From Clostridiales bacterium (lineage in GTDB: Bacteria; Bacillota; Clostridia; TANB77; CAG-508), in assembly GCA_003507395.1 (NCBI GenBank), contig DNVW01000003.1:1-58822 (forward strand): a stretch of 58,822 nt of DNA, given 5' to 3'. The notes below the pieces were generated by a model. The model was not told the DNA's origin. It worked only from the letters and a program-made list of their open reading frames with translations, and ran no database searches. Shown one piece after another: positions 8,031 through 15,977 of the stretch. The position numbers were made by a program, and so were the translations under genes. The stretch's first letter is position 1. Every line of letters begins with the position of its first letter.

Positions 8031-10713
8031 TTAAAATTTAAGATTAATATTAATTACAGTCTCTAGCTCATTTTTTATCTTATTAATTATGTTAGTAGTA
8101 TTTAATATTTCTTCAGCCATTTCATTTTGTTTTTCTATATCAAACTCACCATCTTTATTTACTGGAATTTTTACTGTTACATCTTTTATGACAGCTGCTG
8201 TTACTCTTTTATTTCCTACTCCTAATGCATATGATCTTAACTCATTTTTTAGCTGTACATATATATATCTAATGTCTATTTTATCAATTTTAGGAATTAA
8301 AGCACCACAGTGCGTAGTCATACTAAATTTTCCATTTCTCATAAAAACAGTACCTGCATAAATTCCATCTGTAGTCCAAGTTAGACATTTATTATCAAAA
8401 TCATAAGTATCTATATATCCAAATTCCCCATTATTAGTAGTTTGTGAAGAATATACAGGATAATCACCAACATTATTTCGTATATATTCTTTTGTATACT
8501 TATCCTTTCCCTTTATAATATCAAATATTTCACTTATTTTTACTTCTTTATATCTTCCTAGCTTATTACTTATACTTTGTTTATTTAATGATTCAATATT
8601 TTGCATCATATTTTGACTCATATTGTTATATTTTTCTATTAAATCTTCTAACTCTAATAATTCTTCTTTTTCAATTATTCCTAACGCTTGTTTTTCTTCC
8701 TTAGTCCAATAACTTTCTGGAATCCAATTATCATTATTTTTTATATCTTGAATCTTTATTATCTTGCATCTTGAGTCACCTATTTCTTCTTCTGGAAATT
8801 TACTAGGATTTCCTTTAAAAAAGTTATACAAATCTACTGCTTTTTGTAAATCACTTTTTCCTTCAATTTCTGCTCTTGTTATATCTAGCTCTTCTCCTAT
8901 ATTTGAAACTAAATACATAAATACAGGTGTTTTTTGTTCAATATTTTCATTTGCTTTCTTAGTTATAGATAATATATATGTTTTTTGAGGTGTGTTAAAA
9001 AAGGTTTTCACTGGTAACGATATTATTGCATTCACTATACATTTTTTTAGAATAAAATTTCTTAATGTTTTATTTCCTGCAACATCAAAAATACTATTAG
9101 GAATTACAACATATGCTCTTCCATTACTTTTCAAATTATTTATTATCCATTCTAGACATAAACTTTCAATTCCTTTTCCATTACATTTGTAATATTTTCC
9201 TAATCCTTCTTTATCTATTAAATTTTTTATTGAAGAACTTCCACTAGTTATATATGGCGGATTTGTTACTATAACGTCAAATTTATCCTTTTCTGCAAAT
9301 TTTAATTTTAATGTTCCTAAATTAGAGTCACTTAATAAATGAAATGTTTCATTAAAAATTCTAGCATATTCTTTTGTTATAGTCGGATTTTTCTCAATTA
9401 TATCTGATAAATATATTAGCATATTAGCTTTTGCTAATATAATTGTTCTTTGCTCTTCTTCATCAAAACCCTTATCAAAACCAAGAAATTTTACTTTTGG
9501 ATCTATTACTCCATTACTTGGGATATAGTATTCCTTCAAATTAGTTTCATTAAGTGGTTCTAAAATAAACCCACCAACTCCGGCAAAATGGGTCACATAC
9601 TCTGGCATTTTCTTGTAAATTATCAAAGTCAACCATTTGAGTTATAGCTTTTACTACCTTTCTAGGTGTAAAAAATTGTCCTAATCTACTTTTATCATGG
9701 CTTTGCTTCAAAAACGTTTCAAATAATTTTGTTTTAAATTCTTTTTTTATATTTCTTAAATTTCCAAAATTTTTATATTTTTCTAATGATGTTTTAAATA
9801 AATTCGCTTGGCTTAATACAGGATCTCCATTTTTATCAACAAAAATAGTTCCATTAATTATAGTAGTTCCATCATCACCTTTTGGGAATAATTCTCTTAT
9901 ATGAGGTCTGCATATCTTTGCATAATATTCTAATATAGATTCATCAGTATCTTTATCTTCTATTTTTTTCATTAAACTATAAAAATCTTTAGATTTATCT
10001 AATACATGTAAATCACTTAAAAATTTAAAAATAAATAATTCTACCACATTATATAAGCATTTAGTAGGATTCTTGCCAGTGTTAACATAAATATCTTGCC
10101 ATACATTTTTAGCTAACTTTATTGGATCTACTTCTTCTGTAGTTCGGAGTAAAGAATTATCTTTATTTATATATAATAGACATCTTTCTATATAATATAT
10201 TGTATTTTTAGTATCATGATGTAATTTGTCTATATCTTTCTCATCATTATTTTGTATGAAAAATTTTTCTGATAATGGCTTTTTATCATCATTATAAATG
10301 TAATTATAACTTCTGTATATTCCTGCTACTTGATCGAAATATTCATTTTCCTTTACATATTGATTTGGATTTATCCATATATTTATCATTTGATTAGTAA
10401 TTATTCCAATAGGACTATTTAAAATTTGACATATAGTATTACATTGTTCTATAGCATCTCTTTTTTGTTTTTCTGTGGTTAGCTTATCATAATCTTTATT
10501 TTCTATTACTGCTATTACATTAGTATTTCCATTTTCCCTTTTTATTATTAGTCCATCTGGTTTTCTACTAGTATATTTTTCATAATTTCCATTTGGAATA
10601 ATTCCATATCTTTGCAAATCATGTAAAGTTGTAGCACCAATATTATAAAATTCATATTCGCCAATCTTGATGCCACCACTTTCTAAACCTCTTTGGATAA
10701 TTTCTTCAGACAT
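8031..10713 (-). CDS. Single-chain R-M-S enzyme (type IIG-like), +1 break at CGGA
   Basis: About 893 residues after joining. Residues 1-130 look like a PD-(D/E)XK nuclease (PDGLII ... VIAVIENKDY). A helical region follows, then an N6-adenine methylase with motif I DPFC-G-VGGF and catalytic NPPY (VTNPPYITSG). The C-terminus is a type I S-like target recognition domain (KVSEIFDIIKG ... GALIPK). In phase the frame dies as DPFCRSWWVYFRTT at CGG 9582-9580; a +1 shift restores motif I exactly and runs to 8031. Neither half has all motifs, so the enzyme is active only if the shift occurs. Likely anti-phage cargo of the mobile element. Confidence 0.82.
9580..9582 (-). other. In-frame CGG (CGGA) at frame break, site 3
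   Basis: Context TTT TGC CGG A. CGGA read as glycine gives D-P-F-C-G-V-G-G-F, the AdoMet-binding motif I of the N6-adenine methylase. Confidence 0.85.
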
Positions 10714-10888
10714 ATTATCCCTCCATTTTACATTATTTTCTTAATAATATCATACTTTTTAATTTTTGCATAGGGGTATGATAAAATTTTTTATTAAATT
10801 TGAAATTTATATTATCAAACATTTGTTTACTTTGCAATAGTTTTTATAAAATTTTTCAAAAAAATTTTAGGCACATTTAGTGCCAATT

Positions 10889-12283
10889 CTATCTCTCATA
10901 TCTTCTATCTTTCTTCTTTTTTAATTTCTTCTCTTCTTTCTCTTTAGCATTCTCCTTTTCTTTCTCATCTAGTTCTTTTAATTGTTCTTTCATCATTGGC
11001 ACTTTATCATAAATTTCATCGCACAACTTAATCTCTTTTCTAACCTTTGTCAAAACAGAAGTAACATCAATTATTTCTTTAGTAACTCTATCTTTTTCAC
11101 TTTCATTATCTAATTTTTGTCTTTTATAATATAATCTATTTCTTATATTTAATATCTTTTGCATTTCTTCCTGTTTCTTTTCTTTTACATTATCAACATT
11201 ACTCAAAGTTTCAATCTTATACTTACATAGAAATCTAATTCTTTCCGAATACTCTTCCATCTTTTTTACTTCTTCTCTCATTTTAGGAGTCAATTTATAT
11301 TGTGTATTATTTCTAGTATATAACCTTATCAAATATCTATAGTAGTAATACAAAGCAACAATTCCCTTAGGTTTGTATTTCTTTTTTATTCTGTCTCTTG
11401 TCGTAAAATATCTATGACTCATTACTTTATAAGGAATTATTTTTTCTTGTCGTATATAATCATTTTCTAATATTTTTCTTTTAATATTTTCCAATGAATA
11501 CTCTTCTCCAAATGCTCTTTCAACTCTTATATTCCTTTTATATGGCTCTCTTCTTACACTTAATTTATCTGCTCTATAATAATAGTTATATCCCATTGAT
11601 ACTAACATCTGCTGAAATTGTTTTAGTGTGTATGAATGTTTTATTGCATAATCTATATCTTCTTTTGCAAATTTATAATAGTCTGAATCTCTCAAAGATT
11701 TTTTATAAAAATTTTCAAAGTTAATTCCAGATTTACAAGTCTTTTCTTTTAAAACACTTAAACCATATTCTTCACATATTTCATCTGATGTTTTTCTTAG
11801 TAATGCTGTATTAGTCAAATTACTATAATACTTTTTTCCATCTTTAAATGAAACCGAATTGATTACAAAATGATTATGAAGATGTTGAGTATTTAAGTGG
11901 GTAGATACTACAACTTGAAATCTATCTCCCCACATTTCATTTGCAAGTCTTACTCCAATCTCATGAGCAATTTCTGGAGTAACTTCTCCTTCATTAAAAG
12001 ATTGATAAGCATGAAATGCTAATATGCCATTCTCTTTTCCATATATTCTTTTTACAAATTGCATTTGCATAACTGCATCTTTTACTTCACAATTTATTCC
12101 TGTAGTATAAAATTGTTTCTCTGTTTTTTCTGGATTAGTTGCATAAGTCATTACTTGTCTGATACTATCAAACTCATCCATTCCATATTCGACATAATTG
12201 TTTTTTGTCTTTTCTTCATTTGTTGCGTAGTTAATTACTTTATCTAATCTCTTTTGTACTTTCCATATTTTTGTTGTTGCCAT
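10889..12283 (-). CDS. Mobilization relaxase (MobA/MobL-like)
   Basis: 464 residues. The N-terminal KVINYATNEEKT holds the candidate catalytic tyrosine, and HLNTQHLHNHFVINSVSF is the histidine triad (motif III) of relaxase/mobilisation nuclease domains. The C-terminal third is a Lys/Glu-rich coiled coil ending in a basic tail. It would nick the element at oriT and pilot the strand to a conjugation machine. No secretion genes are present in the element, so it must be mobilised in trans. A palindrome-rich candidate oriT lies just upstream. Confidence 0.85.
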   Translation of the reverse strand: MATTKIWKVQKRLDKVINYATNEEKTKNNYVEYGMDEFDSIRQVMTYATNPEKTEKQFYTTGINCEVKDAVMQMQFVKRIYGKENGILAFHAYQSFNEGEVTPEIAHEIGVRLANEMWGDRFQVVVSTHLNTQHLHNHFVINSVSFKDGKKYYSNLTNTALLRKTSDEICEEYGLSVLKEKTCKSGINFENFYKKSLRDSDYYKFAKEDIDYAIKHSYTLKQFQQMLVSMGYNYYYRADKLSVRREPYKRNIRVERAFGEEYSLENIKRKILENDYIRQEKIIPYKVMSHRYFTTRDRIKKKYKPKGIVALYYYYRYLIRLYTRNNTQYKLTPKMREEVKKMEEYSERIRFLCKYKIETLSNVDNVKEKKQEEMQKILNIRNRLYYKRQKLDNESEKDRVTKEIIDVTSVLTKVRKEIKLCDEIYDKVPMMKEQLKELDEKEKENAKEKEEKKLKKKKDRRYER

Positions 12284-12314
12284 TTGCTTTCTCCTCTCTT
12301 CTAAAAAGGGGATT

Positions 12315-12381
12315 GGGGAATTTCCCCATTTAGAATTTCGAGCTGACGAAATTCATTGCTTGTTAGGACAACAATATGCTC
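12315..12381. promoter_or_regulatory. Candidate oriT
   Basis: Upstream of the relaxase: palindrome GGGGAATTTCCCC (12315-12327), hairpin GAATTTCG/CGAAATTC with a 6-nt loop (12333-12354), then ATTGCTTGTTAGGACAACAA with TTGT/ACAA symmetry. Nested repeats beside a relaxase gene are typical of transfer origins. The nick site cannot be assigned. Confidence 0.5.
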
Positions 12382-12490
12382 TTTTTTAGTACTAAAATTA
12401 TTACTTTTTTTCTATCAAATGCACACTATATTTCGAAAAATACTTGGACTTTTTTTATCAAAATCCAAGTACTTTTCTTCTTATTTTTTA

Positions 12491-12877
12491 TTATAAAATA
12501 TTTAATTTATAATAATTATTTTTGTAAAGATTCATTCTTTCCTCATCATTTATATTACTTTTTACTTCATGATTTTCGTCTTCTAATTTAAATATTTTAT
12601 TTAATTTTCTTAATAAAATTTCTTGTTTTGTATCTCTTATTAAGCATGGAACTTTGTTATATCCTAGTGTTTTTGCTGCTAATAATCTTATTCCACCATC
12701 TAGAATATAGTACCCATTTTCTTTTTGAATAACTTCAAATGGTTTCTTAATTCCTTCCTTTTTTATTATCTCCATATATCTACAAACTTTTTCTAAATTT
12801 CTGCTACATATTGCGTTAGCTTTAATTCCTTTTATATCTTTTATTTGTATTTCTTTATATTCTTTATAAACTTTCAT
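12491..12877 (-). CDS. ParB/Srx-like nuclease-fold protein
   Basis: 128 residues with the ParB N-terminal core: IQIKDIKGIKAN, IKKPFEVIQKENGYYILDGG and IRLLAAKTLGYNKVPCLI, where DGG-R replaces the usual GERR. No helix-turn-helix half is present, so it is not a full partition protein. Such short ParB-fold proteins are common in integrative elements next to replication or transfer genes. It sits between the DnaC-like gene and the relaxase. Confidence 0.7.
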   Translation of the reverse strand: MKVYKEYKEIQIKDIKGIKANAICSRNLEKVCRYMEIIKKEGIKKPFEVIQKENGYYILDGGIRLLAAKTLGYNKVPCLIRDTKQEILLRKLNKIFKLEDENHEVKSNINDEERMNLYKNNYYKLNIL

Positions 12878-12950
12878 ATTATCAATTCCTTTCTTTTTTC
12901 TATTTACTTTTTAAAATTTTTGTATTAAAATATAATTACAATCATTTAAG

Positions 12951-13787
12951 TTAGCATTTAGTTTGGTCGCTTGTGCTAGCTTTTTCTTTTATATTTTTTA
13001 GTGTTATTCCATAACACATTTGATACAATTTTGAGATAATTGCATCTACTAATTGTTCATCTTGACTTTGACTAAATCTTTCTATTAATCCCTGCTTATC
13101 AAATCTTGTTGTAATGATTATTGGTAATCTATTTTCGTTTCTATTTTCAATAATTGTATATAATTTTTCTAATGCCCAGTTACTAATTTTTTCCGTTCCC
13201 AGATCATCAATGATCATCATATCAACATTTGAATATAATTCTATTAATTCATTTTCTGACTTTGTATTATCTCTAAAAGTTTCCTTTATCATGTCTAGTA
13301 AAGTTGTTAGTCTTCCCATTAATACAATCTTGTCATTTTCAATTAATTTGTTAGCAATTGATGCTGCTAAATGTGTTTTTCCAAGTCCTGACTCGCCTGT
13401 TATTATCAGTCCTTTAGTTTGTACTTTTGTTATACATTTATTTGTATAATCATTAGCAACTTTTACTGCTATTTCATTGCCTGAATTAATATTAAAATTT
13501 TCAAAGTTCAGATTTTGAAATTTTCTTTCATTATAGTTCTGTTTGTATAGCTTGTTTATAACATCCCTAAAATGTTTTCTTTTCTGAATTTCATATTCTT
13601 GCTCATCTCTTCTTTTCCAATACTCTTGTGCTTTATTACAATCACATCTTTCGTATTTAATTGCATCAGGAGAAATATTAGCATATAAATAATCAAGTCC
13701 TATTGGAGCTAATTCTTTGCCACAAAATTCACATTTTTTCAATTTATTGTGTATAACTTCGCTACAATTTATATTGTCTAAAACCAT
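12951..13787 (-). CDS. DnaC/IstB-like helicase-loader ATPase (element copy)
   Basis: 278 residues. An N-terminal zinc-binding region (CEFCGKEL ... CDCNKAQEYW) precedes an AAA+ domain with Walker A GESGLGKTH and Walker B MMIIDDLGTE. Expected to load the replicative helicase on the element's DNA. The start overlaps the DnaD-like gene by 26 nt, indicating translational coupling. The organisation mirrors the chromosomal dnaD-dnaI pair at 28365-30359. Confidence 0.85.
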   Translation of the reverse strand: MVLDNINCSEVIHNKLKKCEFCGKELAPIGLDYLYANISPDAIKYERCDCNKAQEYWKRRDEQEYEIQKRKHFRDVINKLYKQNYNERKFQNLNFENFNINSGNEIAVKVANDYTNKCITKVQTKGLIITGESGLGKTHLAASIANKLIENDKIVLMGRLTTLLDMIKETFRDNTKSENELIELYSNVDMMIIDDLGTEKISNWALEKLYTIIENRNENRLPIIITTRFDKQGLIERFSQSQDEQLVDAIISKLYQMCYGITLKNIKEKASTSDQTKC

Positions 13788-14280
13788 TTTCGCTCTCCTC
13801 TCTTATATTTTCTTCTTTTTTATTTTCTATATCTTTTGTATTCTTTTCTTCTGCGTTACCTAACGTTTTGGTAACGTTACTTTTTTCATTTTCACTTTTA
13901 TGCTTTTCACGAAATCTTCTTTGTCGTTCTCGACCTTGCATTTGATACTTTTCATATTTTTCAATACTTTGATACTTGTCCCAATTTTTTATCAGAAATG
14001 TTTCCCCTTCTTTTATTAACATTTCTAATTCTAGAAACTTTTTCAAAATCTTTTCAATTTTTTTATTAGATTTTCCCATAATCTTTGAAAAATTTTGAAT
14101 TGTCATCGGATTATTCTCTCCTATTTCTAATCTTCCTTTATTATTACATTCAACTGCTATCGCAATTAATTGAATCCACACTCTAAAATAAGTGTCTCCT
14201 TCAGGAAGTTTTAAAAGTATTTGAATTTTCCTGTTTGAAAATATATTAGTTTCTGTTTTAAACCAAGGTAATTCATACAT
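13762..14280 (-). CDS. Phage-type replisome organizer (DnaD-like N-terminal domain)
   Basis: 172 residues. The N-terminal MYELPWFKTETNIFSNRKI then ILLKLPEGDTYFRVWIQLI matches phage replisome organizer domains with a winged-helix fold. A basic RERQRRFREKH stretch and an acidic tail follow. Probably binds the element's replication origin and recruits the overlapping DnaC-like loader. This would support rolling-circle or theta replication after excision. Preceded by AGGAGG. Confidence 0.75.
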   Translation of the reverse strand: MYELPWFKTETNIFSNRKIQILLKLPEGDTYFRVWIQLIAIAVECNNKGRLEIGENNPMTIQNFSKIMGKSNKKIEKILKKFLELEMLIKEGETFLIKNWDKYQSIEKYEKYQMQGRERQRRFREKHKSENEKSNVTKTLGNAEEKNTKDIENKKEENIREESENGFRQYKL

Positions 14281-14306
14281 ATCCTCCTTTCCTCACTTTC
14301 CATCAA

Positions 14307-14507
14307 TTAATATTTAATTGATTCTTTTTCTTTGCTACTTAGATATTCATCTAATGCTTGAACTCTAAATAGAAATTTTCCACCAACTTTAGAGCATGGT
14401 ATTTGTTTTCTTCTTACTAATTGATTAATTAACCAATAAGAAATTCCTAAATACTCTGCTGCTTCTTTCATTGTTAGTGTAGTTCTTTGAACTTTTTGTA
14501 ATTCCAT
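14307..14507 (-). CDS. Excisionase-like MerR-type DNA-binding protein
   Basis: 66 residues: TLTMKEAAEYLGISYWLINQLVRRKQIPCSKVGGKFLFRVQALDEYL, a winged helix of the Tn916-Xis/AlpA-like type. It would bend DNA at the att sites to favour excision, or act as a local regulator. It is first in the minus-strand replication-transfer operon and lies opposite a set of GTTAACAAG repeats that are candidate operators. Confidence 0.8.
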   Translation of the reverse strand: MELQKVQRTTLTMKEAAEYLGISYWLINQLVRRKQIPCSKVGGKFLFRVQALDEYLSSKEKESIKY

Positions 14508-14551
14508 ACATATCCCTCCTTTTCTTTAAGTTTATTCGGTTATAAGCCTTC

Positions 14552-14683
14552 GTTAACAAGTTTTATGTATTTTTTCTTGTTAACTAATTGTATATTACCA
14601 CAATTTATGGTAAAATCCTATTGGATTAATTAAATTTTGTTATCAAAACGCAACTTTTGTGAATTTCGCAATTTGTTAACAAG
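14552..14683. promoter_or_regulatory. GTTAACAAG operator cluster in the divergent promoter region
   Basis: GTTAACAAG at 14552-14560, its exact inverse CTTGTTAAC at 14576-14584, and a third GTTAACAAG at 14675-14683 that overlaps the ribosome binding site of the plus-strand gene. The spacing suggests cooperative repression of both divergent transcripts. Confidence 0.6.
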
Positions 14684-14694
14684 GAGGATTTGAT

Positions 14695-15951
14695 ATGGAA
14701 AGAAAAAATGAAATTAGAATTTCTTTTGAAACAATTAATTTATCTCAAGTATTTATACACACTGCAGGTTCTTACATGAGTAAACCTATCAGCAAAAACA
14801 ATAACAAATACTTAGCTAATTTAAGAACTGTTCCAGATGATGAAAGATTTGGTTCATTAGTTTTAGAGCTTGAAAATGCAAGTTCAAAAGAAGAACAAGA
14901 AAGAATAATAAATGAATTAAAAGCAATTGTGGAAATAGATGAAACTGCAACTGCTGAACCTCTAACTTTTAATCATGACATTGAAAGTTTAAAAGGATAT
15001 ATTGTATTTGAACCAGAAACTGCAATAGAACACTATGATCTTAATCTATTAGATTTTATAAGTTATGATTTTGATGTATTTAATGATTACTTATTATTTT
15101 TTATTAATTTTTTCGATTATTTTATTGATACATTGGATAGCGAAGATATAAATAGAATTGAACTAGATACTTTATATCCTGTATCAGAAATTGTCGAAAT
15201 TGCAAAAAAATATTATAAAAAAGAAAAGGGTAATTTAATTTATCATCAAAGTCTCTTTAAAAAATGTATCAACTTTATTTATTGTATTAATAATCCTTTT
15301 GAAAAAGATATTGAAGATTTGACAGCTAAGCAAAAATTCTTTTTGTATAACTCTTTATATCAAGATACATTTAAGGAATTTTCGCACGATTTTCATACTA
15401 CAGATTTATTAGAATATCAGTATAATAATTTTCCTATGAAAAAAGAAGATATTCAGTTAGAAGATGTATATACCTTAATTTCTACTATAAAAGATTTTGA
15501 TCCTAGTGGTAGACATATAAGTAATTTACATCAGTTTGTAACTAATAATATCTTTACTGCTCTTTATATTACTTTATTTTATGTAGTATCTATCAATAAA
15601 TTACATATTAAAATTTGTGGAAATTGTAACAGATATTTTTTAACTCCTAAAAAAAATGTTACATATTGTGACAGAATAGCTGAAGATGCCTTAACTTGTA
15701 AAGATATTGGAAGTATTGAACAACAAAAAAGAAAATTAGAATCTAAACCTGTATATAAAAAACATAGACGTATTCAACAAATAAAATGCGTGTATGCAGG
15801 ACGATATAAAGACGAACCTTTCTATAAAAATGATTATGAAACATTTAACAAAATAGCTAATCAGTTTAAAGATGATATAAAAAAAGGAAAAGCTACTGAA
15901 GAAGAATTTGATAAATGGTTAGATACACAAGATAAAACAAGGCAGGATTAA
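14695..15951 (+). CDS. DUF6076-like zinc-ribbon protein
   Basis: 418 residues. A long helical N-terminal part is followed by a C-terminal zinc ribbon CGNCNRYFLTPKKNVTYCDR ... CKDIG, which I associate with DUF6076 proteins of unknown function. No membrane segment. It follows AAGGAGG, and an operator-like repeat overlaps that site. It is the only plus-strand cargo gene in the middle of the element and ends in a shared terminator with the convergent STAND gene. A regulatory or defence role is possible but unsupported. Confidence 0.55.
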   Translation: MERKNEIRISFETINLSQVFIHTAGSYMSKPISKNNNKYLANLRTVPDDERFGSLVLELENASSKEEQERIINELKAIVEIDETATAEPLTFNHDIESLKGYIVFEPETAIEHYDLNLLDFISYDFDVFNDYLLFFINFFDYFIDTLDSEDINRIELDTLYPVSEIVEIAKKYYKKEKGNLIYHQSLFKKCINFIYCINNPFEKDIEDLTAKQKFFLYNSLYQDTFKEFSHDFHTTDLLEYQYNNFPMKKEDIQLEDVYTLISTIKDFDPSGRHISNLHQFVTNNIFTALYITLFYVVSINKLHIKICGNCNRYFLTPKKNVTYCDRIAEDALTCKDIGSIEQQKRKLESKPVYKKHRRIQQIKCVYAGRYKDEPFYKNDYETFNKIANQFKDDIKKGKATEEEFDKWLDTQDKTRQD

Positions 15952-15961
15952 TTCCTGCCTT
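15939..15961. terminator. Bidirectional terminator
   Basis: Perfect 9-bp stem AAGGCAGGA/TCCTGCCTT with a 5-nt loop, overlapping the stop of the DUF6076-like gene and followed by a T-rich tail. Confidence 0.8.
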
Positions 15962-15977
15962 TAATCATTTTTTTGTA

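Noticed and set aside
1781..9582. Simple sequencing error at the CGGA sites
   Set aside because: None of the four is a homopolymer, and the same CGGA string is common elsewhere without breaking frames. A motif-specific artefact remains possible and should be checked in raw reads.
13762..13787. Overlap of the DnaD-like and DnaC-like frames as another frameshift
   Set aside because: Both proteins are complete families with their own starts, and no CGG or slippery site lies there; ordinary translational coupling.
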